From Odiellus spinosus (taxonomy: Eukaryota; Arthropoda; Arachnida; Opiliones; Phalangiidae): a DNA stretch of 64,000 nt. The notes below the pieces were generated by a model. The model did not search any database and was not told where the DNA came from. It saw only the letters and a program-made list of their open reading frames with translations. Positions 1 to 10,024 of this stretch are shown one piece after another. Made by a program: the position numbers and the translations under genes. The stretch lies in the NCBI GenBank assembly GCA_963920705.1, contig OY987226.1, positions 1,614,501 through 1,678,500 of the forward strand, given 5' to 3'. Position 1 is the stretch's first letter. The number at the start of each line of letters is the position of its first letter.

Positions 1-770
1 AAAATAAATAATCAAAGATTTTACAAGGGGTACCCCTTGTAAAAAAATAATACACCCCCTGTAAAATAAATAATCAAATATTTTACAAGGGGTACCCCTT
101 GTAAAAAATAATACACCCCCTGTAAAATAAATAATCAAAGATTTTACAAGGGGTACCCCTTGTAAAAAAATAATACACCCCCTGTAAAATAAATAATCAA
201 AGATTTTACAAGGGGTACCCCTTGTAATAAAATAATACACCCCCTGTAAAATAAATAATCAAAGATTTTACAAGGGGTACCCCTTGTAAAAAAACAATAC
301 ACCCCCTGTAAAATTAAAAATCAAAGATTTTACAACGGTTAACCCTTGTAAAAAAAATAATACATCCCCTGTAAAATAAATAATCAAAGATTTTACCAGG
401 GGTACCCATTGTAAAAAAAAATACACCCCCTGTAAAATAAATAATCAAAGGTTTTACAAGGGGTACCCCTTATAAAAAATAAAACACCCCCTGTAAAATA
501 AATAATCAAAGATTTTACAAGGGGTCTCCCTTGTAAAAAAAATAATACACCCCCTGTAAAATAAATAATCAAAGATTTTATCAGGGGTACCCCTTGTAAA
601 AAAATAATACACCCCCTGTAAAATAAATAATCAAAGATTTTACAAGGGGTAACCCTTGTAAAAAAAAAATAATACACCCCTGTAAAATATATAATCAAAG
701 ATTTTACAAGGGGTACCCGTTGTAAAAAAAATAATACACCCCTGTAAAATAAATAATCAAAGATTTTACA
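1..770. repeat. ~61-bp tandem array, first block
   Basis: About 13 head-to-tail units with a 61-62 bp period. Successive GGGGTACCCC cores start at 27, 89 and 150. Each unit holds the perfect palindrome ACAAGGGGTACCCCTTGT (KpnI site at its centre) and a second half with TACACCCCCTGTAAAA. Units differ by single substitutions and A-run length. No gene is visible. The open frame at 393-698 on the minus strand is a by-product of the repeat. Confidence 0.95.
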
Positions 771-840
771 GGGGGTGTATTATTTTTTTACAAGGGGTCC
801 CCTTGTAAAATATTTGATTATTTATTTTACAGGGGGTGTA
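771..840. repeat. Inverted unit of the 61-bp family
   Basis: At about 768 the array flips strand. The sequence changes from the CACCCC...TTTTACA sense to ACAGGGGGTGTATTATT, then continues with the reverse complement of a full unit up to the edge of the 16-bp array. The flip makes a palindromic junction. Confidence 0.85.
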
Positions 841-2604
841 TAATTTTTCTCAATCTCAATTTTTCTCGATCTCAATTTTTCTCAATCTCAATTTTTCTCA
901 ATCTCAATTTTTCCCAATCTCAATTTTTCCCAATCTCAATTTTTCCCAATCTCAATTTTTCCCAATCTCAATTTTTCTCAATCTTAATTTTTCTCAATCT
1001 CAATTTTTCTCGATCTCAATTTTTCCCAATCTCAATTTTTCCCAATCTCAATTTTTCCCAATCTCAATTTTTCCCAATCTCAATTTTTCCCAATCTCAAT
1101 TTTTCCAAATCTCAATTTTTCTCAATCTTAATTTTTCTCAATCTCAATTTTTCTCGATCTCAATTTTTCCCAATCTCAATTTTTCCCAATCTCAATTTTT
1201 CCCAATCTCAATTTTTCCCAATCTCAATTTTTCCCAATCTCAATTTTTCCCAATCTCAATTTTTCCAAATCTCAATTTTTCTCAATCTTAATTTTTCTCA
1301 ATCTCAATTTTTCTCGATCTCAATTTTTCCCAATCTCAATTTTTCCCAATCTCAATTTTTCCCAATCTCAATTTTTCCCAATCTCAATTTTTCCCAATCT
1401 CAATTTTTCCCAATCTCAATTTTTCCCAATCTCAATTTTTCCCAATCTCAATTTTTCTCAATCTCAATTTTTCTCAATCTCAATTTTTCTCAATCTCAAT
1501 TTTTCTCAATCTCAATTTTTCTCAATCTCAATTTTTCTCAATCTCAATTTTTCCCAATCTCAATTTTTCTCAATCTCAATTTTTCTCGATCTCAATTTTT
1601 CTCGATCTCAATTTTTCTCGATCTCAATTTTTCCCAATCTCAATTTTTCCCAATCTCAATTTTTCTCAATCTCAATTTTTCTCAATCTCAATTTTTCTCA
1701 ATCTCAATTTTTCTCAATCTCAATTTTTCTCAATCTCAATTTTTCTCAATCTCAATTTTTCTCAATCTCAATTTTTCTCAATCTCAATTTTTCCCAATCT
1801 CAATTTTTCCCAATCTCAATTTTTCCCAATCTCAATTTTTCCCAATCTCAATTTTTCCCAATCTCAATTTTTCCCAATCTCAATTTTTCCCAATCTCAAT
1901 TTTTCCCAATCTCAATTTTTCCCAATCTCAATTTTTCCCAATCTCAATTTTTCCCAATCTCAATTTTTCCCAATCTCAATTTTTCCCAATCTCAATTTTT
2001 CCCAATCTCAATTTTTCCCAATCTCAATTTTTCCCAATCTCAATTTTTCCCAATCTCAATTTTTCCCAATCTCAATTTTTCCCAATCTCAATTTTTCCCA
2101 ATCTCAATTTTTCCCAATCTCAATTTTTCCCAATCTCAATTTTTCCCAATCTCAATTTTTCCCAATCTCAATTTTTCCCAATCTCAATTTTTCCCAATCT
2201 CAATTTTTCCCAATCTCAATTTTTCCCAATCTCAATTTTTCCCAATCTCAATTTTTCCCAATCTCAATTTTTCCCAATCTCAATTTTTCCCAATCTCAAT
2301 TTTTCCCAATCTCAATTTTTCCCAATCTCAATTTTTCCCAATCTCAATTTTTCCCAATCTCAATTTTTCCCAATCTCAATTTTTCCCAATCTCAATTTTT
2401 CCCAATCTCAATTTTTCCCAATCTCAATTTTTCCCAATCTCAATTTTTCCCAATCTCAATTTTTCCCAATCTCAATTTTTCCCAATCTCAATTTTTCCCA
2501 ATCTCAATTTTTCCCAATCTCAATTTTTCCCAATCTCAATTTTTCCCAATCTCAATTTTTCCCAATCTCAATTTTTCCCAATCTCAATTTTTCTCAATCT
2601 CAAT
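841..2604. repeat. 16-bp minisatellite, ~110 copies
   Basis: The unit is CTCAATTTTTCCCAAT, with variants CTCAAT, CTCGAT, CCAAAT and CTTAAT. About 1.76 kb, with no other sequence inside. Near 980-1290 a set of variants recurs after 9 and then 10 units (CTTAAT at about 983, 1127 and 1287), a higher-order repeat. From 1790 to 2590 the units are almost identical, so that part was homogenised recently. The 151-codon plus-strand frame at 836-1291 is an artefact. Confidence 0.97.
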
Positions 2605-2792
2605 ACACCCCCTGTAAAATAAATAATCAAAAATTTTACAAGGGTACCCCCTGTAAAAAAAATAATACACCCTTGTAAAATAAACAATCAAAAATTTTAC
2701 AAGGGGTACCTCTTGTTAAAAAAAAAAAAAAAAAAAAAAAATAATACACCCCCTGTAAAATAAACAATCAAAAATTTTACAAGGGGTACCTC

Positions 2793-2827
<35 letters not shown>

Positions 2828-2876
2828 ATACACCCCCTGTAAAATAAACAATCAAAAATTTTACAAGGGGTACCTC

Positions 2877-2911
<35 letters not shown>

Positions 2912-2945
2912 ATACACCCCCTGTAAAATAAACAATCAAAAATTT
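2605..2945. repeat. 61-bp family, second block with A-run expansions
   Basis: The 61-bp family resumes directly after the 16-bp array in the same orientation as 1-770. Later units carry expanded A tracts of about 22-29 bases after CTCTTGT. The 16-bp array therefore sits inside the 61-bp array. Confidence 0.9.
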
Positions 2946-2959
2946 TACAATTTCAATTC

Positions 2960-5900
2960 ATGATTTATTTTCAAGGAGTGCTTTATTTTTGAGGCGTGTT
3001 TTATTTTCAAAGCATGTTTTATTTTCAAAGCGTGCTTTAGTTTCAAGGCTTGTTTTATTTCCAAAATAAGGGGTTTTATTGTTTTTCACTTAGCCAAAAA
3101 TAGGTGTTTTATTTTAGAAGCCTGTTTTATTTTCAAGAAAGGGGTGTTTTATTTTCAAAAAAAGATGTTTTATTTTCAAAAAAAGATGTTTTATTTTCAA
3201 AAAAAGATGTTTTATTTTCAAAAAAAGGGTGTTTTATTTTAAAAAAAAAGGGTGTTTTATTTTCAAAAAAGGAATGTTTTATTTTCAAAAAAGGGGTGTC
3301 TTATTTTCAAAAAAGGGGTGGTTTATTTTCAAAAAAGGGGTGGTTTATTTTCAAAAAGGGTTTATTATTTTAAAAAAAGGGTGTTTTATTTTCAAAAAAG
3401 GGGTGGTTTATTATTTAAAAAAAAAGGGTGTTCAATTTTCAAAAAAGGGGTGATTTATTTTCAAAAAAGGAGTGTTTAATTTTCAAAAAAGGGGTGATTT
3501 ATTTTCAAAAAAGGGGTGTTTTATTTTCAAAAAAGGGGTGTTTTATTTTCAAAAAAGGGGTGGTTTATTTTCAAAAAAGGGGTGGTTTATTTTCAAAAAG
3601 GGTTTATTATTTTAAAAAAAGGGTGTTTTATTTTCAAAAAAGGGGTGTTTTATTTTCAAAAAAGGGGAGTTTTATTTTCAAAAAAGGGGAGTTTTATTTT
3701 CAAAAAAGGGGCGTTTTATTTTCAAAAAAGGGCGTTTTATTTTCAAAAAAGGGCGTTTTATTTTCAAAAAAGGGCGTTTTATTTTCAAAAAAGGGGCGTT
3801 TTATTTTCAAAAAAGGGGCGTTTTATTTTCAAAAAAGGGGCGTTTTATTTTCAAAAAAGGGGCGTTTTATTTTCAAAAAAGGGGCGTTTTATTTTCAAAA
3901 AAGGGGCGTTTTATTTTCAAAAAAGGGGCGTTTTATTTTCAAAAAAGGGGCGTTTTATTTTCAAAAAAGGGGCGTTTTATTTTCAAAAAAGGGGCGTTTT
4001 ATTTGCAAAAAAGGGGCGTTTTATTTTCAAACAAGGGGCGTTTTATTTTCAAAAAAGAGGCGTTTTATTTTCAAAAAGGGCGTTTTATTTTCAAAAAAGG
4101 GGCGTTTTATTTTCAAAAAAGGGGCGTTTTATTTTCAAAAAAGGGGCGTTTTATTTTCAAAAAAGGGGCGTTTTCAAAAAAGGGGCGTTTTATTTTCAAA
4201 AAAGGGGCGTTTTATTTTCAAAAAAGGGGCGTTTTATTTTCAAAAAAGGGGCGTTTTATTTTCAAATAAGGGGCGTTTTATTTTCAAAAAAGGGGCGTTT
4301 TATTTTCAAAAAAGGGGCGTTTTGTTTTCAAAAAAGGGGCGTTTTGTTTTCAAAAAAGGGGCGTTTTGTTTTCAAAAAAGGGGCGTTTTATTTTCAAAAA
4401 AGGGGCGTTTTATTTTCAAAAAAAGGGCGTTTTATTTTCAAAAAAGGGGCGTTTTATTTTCAAAAAAGGGGCGTTTTATTTTCAAAAAAGGGGCGTTTTA
4501 TTTTCAAAAAAGGGGCGTTTTATTTTCAAAAAAGGGGCGTTTTATTTTCAAAAAAGGGGCGTTTTATTTTCAAAAAAGGGGCGTTTTATTTTCAAAAAAG
4601 GGGCGTTTTATTTTCAAAAAAGGGGCGTTTTATTTTCAAAAAAGGGGCGTTTTGTTTTCAAAAAAGGGGCGTTTTGTTTTCAAAAAAGGGGCGTTTTGTT
4701 TTCAAAAAAGGGGCGTTTTATTTTCAAAAAAGGGGCGTTTTCAAAAAAGGGGCGTTTTATTTTCAAAAAAGGGGCGTTTTATTTTCAAAAAAGGGGCGTT
4801 TTATTTTCAAAAAAGGGGCGTTTTATTTTCAAAAAAGGGGCGTTTTATTTTCAAAAAAGGGGCGTTTTATTTTCAAAAAAGGGGCGTTTTGTTTTCAAAA
4901 AAGGGGCGTTTTGTTTTCAAAAAAGGGGCGTTTTGTTTTCAAAAAAGGGGCGTTTTATTTTCAAAAAAGGGGCGTTTTATTTTCAAAAAAAGGGCGTTTT
5001 ATTTTCAAAAAAGGGGCGTTTTATTTTCAAAAAAGGGGCGTTTTATTTTCAAAAAAGGGGCGTTTTATTTTCAAAAAAGGGGCGTTTTATTTTCAAAAAA
5101 GGGGCGTTTTATTTTCAAAAAAGGGGCGTTTTATTTTCAAAAAAGGGGCGTTTTATTTTCAAAAAAGGGGCGTTTTATTTTCAAAAAAGGGGCGTTTTAT
5201 TTTCAAAAAAGGGGCGTTTTATTTTCAAAAAAGGGGCGTTTTATTTTCAAAAAAGGGGCGTGTTATTTTCAAAAAAGGGGCGTGTTATTTTCAAAAAAGG
5301 GGCGTGTTATTTTCAAAAAAGGGGCGTTTTATTTTCAAAAAAGGGGCGTTTTATTTTCAAAAAAGGGGCGTTTTATTTTCAAAAAAGGGGCGTTTTATTT
5401 TCAAAAAAGGGGCGTTTTATTTTCAAAAAAGGGGCGTTTTATTTTCAAAAAAGGGGCGTTTTATTTTCAAAAAAGGGGCGTTTTCAAAAAAGGGGCGTTT
5501 TATTTTCAAAAAAGGGGCGTTTTATTTTCAAAAAAGGGGCGTTTTATTTTCAAAAAAGGGGCGTTTTATTTTCAAAAAAGGGGCGTTTTATTTTCAAAAA
5601 AGGGGCGTTTTATTTTCAAAAAAGGGGCGTTTTATTTTCAAAAAAGGGGCGTTTTATTTTCAAAAAAGGGGCGTTTTATTTCAAAAAAAGGGCGTTTTAT
5701 TTTCAAAAAAGGGGCGTTTTATTTTCAAAAAAAGGGGCGTTTTATTTTCAAAAAAAGGGGCGTTTTATTTTCAAAAAAGAGGTGTTTTATTTTCAAAAAG
5801 GTGTGTTTTATTTTCAAAAAGGTGTTTTATTTTCAAAAAAGTGTTTTATTTTCAAAAAAGGGTGTTTTATTTTCAAAAAAGGGGTGTTTTATTTTCAAAA

Positions 5901-6276
5901 AAGGGGTGTTTTATTTTCAAAAAAGGGGTGTTTTATTTTCAAAAAAGGGGCGTTTTATTTTCAAAAAAGGGGCGTTTTATTTTCAAAAAAGGGGCGTTTA
6001 TTTTCAAAAATGGGGCGTTTTATTTTCAAAAAAGGGGCGTTTTATTTTCAAAAAAGAGGTGTTTTATTTTCAAAAAAGGTGTGTTTTATTTTCAAAAAAG
6101 TGTGTTTTATTTTCAAAAAAGGTGTGTTTTATTTTCAAAAAAGGTGTGTTTTATTTTCAAAAAAGGGTGTTTTATTTTCAAAAAAGGGGTGTTTTATTTT
6201 CAAAAATGGGGTGTTTTATTTTCAAAAAACGGGTGTTTTATTTTCAAAAAAGGGGTGTTTTATTTTCAAAAAAGGG
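2960..6276. repeat. 22-bp minisatellite, forward arm, ~150 copies
   Basis: The core unit is GTTTTATTTTCAAAAAAGGGGC (22 bp). Divergent units flank it (TGTTTTATTTTCAAAGCG at the left edge, AAGGTGTG variants at 5780-6180). The unit has no stop codon in this orientation and 22 is not divisible by 3, so reading cycles through all three frames. This gives overlapping open frames up to 1029 codons (3428-6517), which are not genes. Blocks with TTTTGTTTT or TGTTATTTT variants recur, which suggests block duplication. Confidence 0.97.
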
Positions 6277-8396
6277 GTGTATTTATTATTTTTTTTTTTT
6301 CAGGGGGTGTATTTATTATTTATTTTTTTGCAGGGGGTGTATTTATTATTTTTTTTTACAGGGGTGTATTTATTATTTATTTTCTAAAGGGGGTGTATTT
6401 ATTATTTATTTTTCTTCAGGGGGTGTATTTTTTTTTACAGGGGGTGTATTTATGATTTATTTTTTTACAGGGGGTGTATTTATTATTTTTTTTTACAGGG
6501 GTGTATTTATTATTTAATTTTTTTACTGGGGGTGTATTAATTATTTATTTTTTTACAGGGTGTGTATTTATTATTTTTTTTTACAGGGGGTGTATTTATT
6601 ATTTATTTTTTTTACAGGGGGTGTATTTCTTATTTATTTTTTTTTACAGGGGGTGTATTTCTTATTTATTTTTTTTTTACAGGGGGTGTATTTATTATTT
6701 ATTTTTTTGCAGGGGGTGTATTTATTATTTTTTTTTTTACAGGGGTGTATTTATTATTTATTTTCTAAAGGGGGTGTATTTTTTATTTATTTTTCTTCAG
6801 GGGGTGTATTTTTTTTTTACAGGGGGTGTATTTATGATTTATTTTTTTACAGGGGGTGTATTTATTATTTTTTTTACAGGGGTGTATTTATTATTTAATT
6901 TTTTTACTGGGGGTGTATTAATTATTTATTTTTTTACAGGGGGTGTATTTATTATTTTTTTTTTACAGGGGGTGTATTTCTTATTTATTTTTTTTTACAG
7001 GGGGTGTATTTCTTATTTATTTTTTTTACAGGGGGTGTATTTCTTATTTTTTTGCAGGGGGTGTATTTAAAATTTTTTTTTTTTACAGGGGGTGTATTTC
7101 TTATTTATTTTTTTTACAGGGGGTGTATTTCTTATTTTTTTGCAGGGGGTGTATTTAATATTTTTTTTTTACAGGGGGTGTATTTCTTATTTATTTTTTT
7201 TACAGGGGGTGTATTTCTTATTTATTTTTTTTACAGGGGGTGTATTTCTTATTTATTTTTTTTACAGGGGGTGTATTTCTTATTTATTTTTTTTACAGGG
7301 GGTGTATTTCTTATTTATTTTTTTTACAGGGGGTGTATTTCTTATTTATTTTTTTTTACAGGGGGTGTATTTATCATTTATTTTTTTACAGGGGGTGTAT
7401 TTCTTATATTTTTGCAGGGGGTGTATTTAATATTTTTTTTTTTACAGGGGGTGTATTTCTTATTTAATTTTTTTACAGGGGGTGTATTTCTTATTTATTT
7501 TTTTTACAGGGGGTGTATTTCTTATTTATTTTTTTTTACAGGGGGTGTATTTCTTATTTATTTTTTTTACAGGGGGTGTATTTCTTATTTATTTTCTAAA
7601 GGGGGTGTATTTATTATTTATTTTTCTTCAGGGGGTGTATTTTTTTTTTTTACCCCTGTAAAAAAAATAATAAATACACCCCCTGTAAAAAAATAAATCA
7701 TATATACACCATATATGATTTATTTTTTTACAGGGGGTGTATTTATTATTTTTTTTACAGGGGTGTATTTATTATTTAATTTTTTTACTGGGGGTGTATT
7801 AATTATTTATTTTTTTACAGGGGGTGTATTTATTATTTTTTTTTACAGGGGGTGTATTTCTTATTTATTTTTTTTACAGGGGGTGTATTTCTTATTTATT
7901 TTTTTTACAGGGGGTGTATTTCTTATTTATTTTTTTTACAGGGGGTGTATTTCTTATTTATTTTTTTTACAGGGGGTGTATTTCTTATTTATTTTTTTTT
8001 ACAGGGGGTGTATTTATTATTTATTTTTTTTACAGGGGGTGTATTTATTATTTATTTTTTTGCAGGGGGTGTATTTATTATTTTTTTTTTACAGGGGTGT
8101 ATTTATTATTTATTTTCTAAAGGGGGTGTATTTATTATTTATTTTTCTTCAGGGGGTGTATTTTTTTTTTTTTTTACAGGGGATGTATTTCTTATTTATT
8201 TTTTTTTACAGGGGGTGTATTTCTTATTTATTTTTTTTACAGGGGGTGTATTTCTTATTTATTTTTTTTTACAGGGGGTGTATTTCTTATTTTTTTGCAG
8301 GGGGTGTATTTAATAATTTTTTTTACAGGGGGTGTGTTTACTATTTATTTTTTTCAGGGGGTGCATTTATTAATTTTATTTTTACAGGGGGTGTAA
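6277..8396. repeat. ~31-bp minisatellite, forward arm
   Basis: The unit is roughly TTTCTTATTTATTTTTTTTACAGGGGGTGTA, 29-32 bp, about 68 copies. Subtypes are TTTATTATT, TTTCTTATT, TTTGCAGGGGG and a TTTTCTAAAGGGGG / TTTTTCTTCAGGGGG pair that recurs at about 6384, 6764, 7594 and 8117. The ACAGGGGGTGTA core is also found in the 61-bp family. The open frames here are repeat artefacts. Confidence 0.95.
7652..7764. repeat. Perfect 54-bp inverted repeat with 5-nt loop
   Basis: Arms 7652-7705 and 7711-7764 pair base for base around the loop ACACC at 7706-7710. The arms are 31-bp-family units, so a small piece of the array is inverted inside the forward arm. Confidence 0.92.
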
Positions 8397-8588
8397 ATAA
8401 TAAATACACCCCTTGTAAAAAAAAAAATAAGAAATACACCCCCTGTAAAAAATAAATAATAAATACACCCCCTGTAAAAAAAAATAAATAATAAATACAC
8501 CCCCTGTAAAAAAATAAATAATATATACACCCCCTGTAAAAAAAATAAATAATATATACACCCTCTGTAAAAAAATAAATAATAAATA
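8397..8588. repeat. 31-bp minisatellite, inverted arm
   Basis: About six units of the 31-bp family as reverse complement (TACACCCCCTGTAAAAAAATAAATAATAAA). They start at the mirror point where GGGGGTGTAAATAATAAATACACCCC reads into its own complement around 8399. Confidence 0.93.
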
Positions 8589-9941
8589 CGCCCCTTTTTT
8601 GAAAATAAAACGCCAATTTTTTGAAAATAAAACGCCCCTTTTTTGAAAATAAAACGCCCCTTTTTTGAAAATAAAATGCCCCTTTTTTGAAAATAAAACG
8701 CCCCTTTTTTTTGAAAATAAAACGCCCCTTTTTTGAAAATAAAACGCCCCTTTTTTGAAAATAAAACGCCCCTTTTTTGAATATAACACGCCCCTTTTTT
8801 GAAAATAACACGCCCCTTTTTTGAAAATAACACGCCCCTTTTTTGAAAATAACACGCCCCTTTTTTGAAAATAACACGCCCCTTTTTTGAAAATAACACG
8901 CCCCTTTTTTGAAAATAACACGCCCCTTTTTTGAAAATAATACGCCCCTTTTTTGAAAATAACACGCCCTTTTTGAAAATAACACGCCCGTTTTTTGAAA
9001 ATAACACGCCCTTTTTGAAAATAACACGCCCCTTTTGAAAATAAAACGCCCCTTTTGAAAATAAAACGCCCCTTTTGAAAATAAAACGCCCCTTTTTTGC
9101 AAATAAAACGCCCCTTTTTTGAAAATAAAACGCCCCTTTTTTGCAAATTAAACTTCCCTTTTTTGAAAATTAAACGCCCCTTTTTTGAAAATTAAACGCC
9201 CCTTTTTTGAAAATAAAACGCCCCTTTTTTGAAAATAAAACGCCCCTTTTTTGAAAATAACACGCCCTTTTTTTGAAAATAACACGCCCCTTTTTTGAAA
9301 ATAAAACGCCCCTTTTTTGCAAATTAAACGCCCCTTTTTTGAAAATTAAACGCCCCTTTTTTGAAAATTAAACGCCCCTTTTTTGAAAATTAAACGCCCC
9401 TTTTTTGAAAATTAAACGCCCCTTTTTTGAAAATAAAACGCCCCTTTTTTGAAAATAAAACGCCCCTATTTTGAAAATAAAACGCCCCTTTTTTGAAAAT
9501 AACACGCCCTTTTTTTGAAAATAACACGCCCCTTTTTTGAAAATAAAACGCCCCTTTTTTCAAATAAAACGCCCCTTTTTGCAAATAACACGCCCCTTTT
9601 TTGAAAATAAAACACCCCTTTTTTCAAATAAAACGTCCCTTTTTTCAAATAAAACGTCCCTTTTTTCAAATAAAACGCCCCTTTTTTCAAATAAAACGCC
9701 CCTTTTTTCAAATAAAACGCCCCTTTTTGCAAATAAAACGCCCCTTTTTGCAAATAAAACGCCCCTTTTTTGCAAATAAAACGCCCCTTTTTTTGCAAAT
9801 AAAACGCCCCTTTTTTGAAAATAAAACGCCCCTTTTTTGAAAATAAAACGCCCCTTTTTTGAAAATAAAACGCCCCTTTTTTGAAAATAAAACGCCCCTT
9901 TTTTGAAAATAAAACGCCCCTTTTTTGAAAATAAAACGCCC
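8589..9941. repeat. 22-bp minisatellite, inverted arm, ~61 copies
   Basis: Units CGCCCCTTTTTTGAAAATAAAA are the exact reverse complement of the forward 22-bp family. Sub-blocks have AACACG, ATTAAACG, CAAATAAAAC and TTTGCAAAT variants. The order 22-bp then 31-bp on the left and 31-bp then 22-bp on the right makes 2960-9941 a mirrored block. Open frames on the minus strand (8341-9973) are artefacts. Confidence 0.95.
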
Positions 9942-9952
9942 GTTTTAATATC

Positions 9953-10024
9953 GGGTCCGCCCGGTAATTGCACCCGGGACCACTCGCACCCTAAGCGAGA
10001 ATTATACCACTAAACCAACGGACT
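9953..10024 (-). tRNA. tRNA-Pro(AGG)-like, probably degenerate
   Basis: On the minus strand a 72-nt stretch folds like an insect tRNA-Pro. The anticodon stem CTCGC/GCGAG closes the loop TTAGGGT (anticodon AGG), and there is a D-arm with TTTAGTGGTA and an intact GGTCCCGGG run. Defects: the first acceptor pair would be A-C, the T-loop reads TGCAATT instead of TTCAAAT, and the 3' side of the T-stem has one mismatch. It could be a pseudogene, a tRNA-derived element or a weakly active gene. It begins 11 bp from the end of the 22-bp array and shares no sequence with it. Confidence 0.6.

Noticed and set aside
841-2604. CRISPR-like direct repeats
   Set aside because: Units are contiguous with no unique spacers, and the genome is eukaryotic. 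This is a minisatellite.
3428-6517. 1029-codon open frame (and 979- and 673-codon companions) encoding FIFKKGAFYFQKRGVLFSKK repeats
   Set aside because: A 22-bp stop-free unit read in a cycling frame gives the same peptide in all three frames. There is no start context, splice signal or non-repeat domain.
1-9941. Telomeric or subtelomeric array
   Set aside because: No TTAGG, TCAGG or similar telomere repeat, and the block is interior to the window with a mirrored structure.
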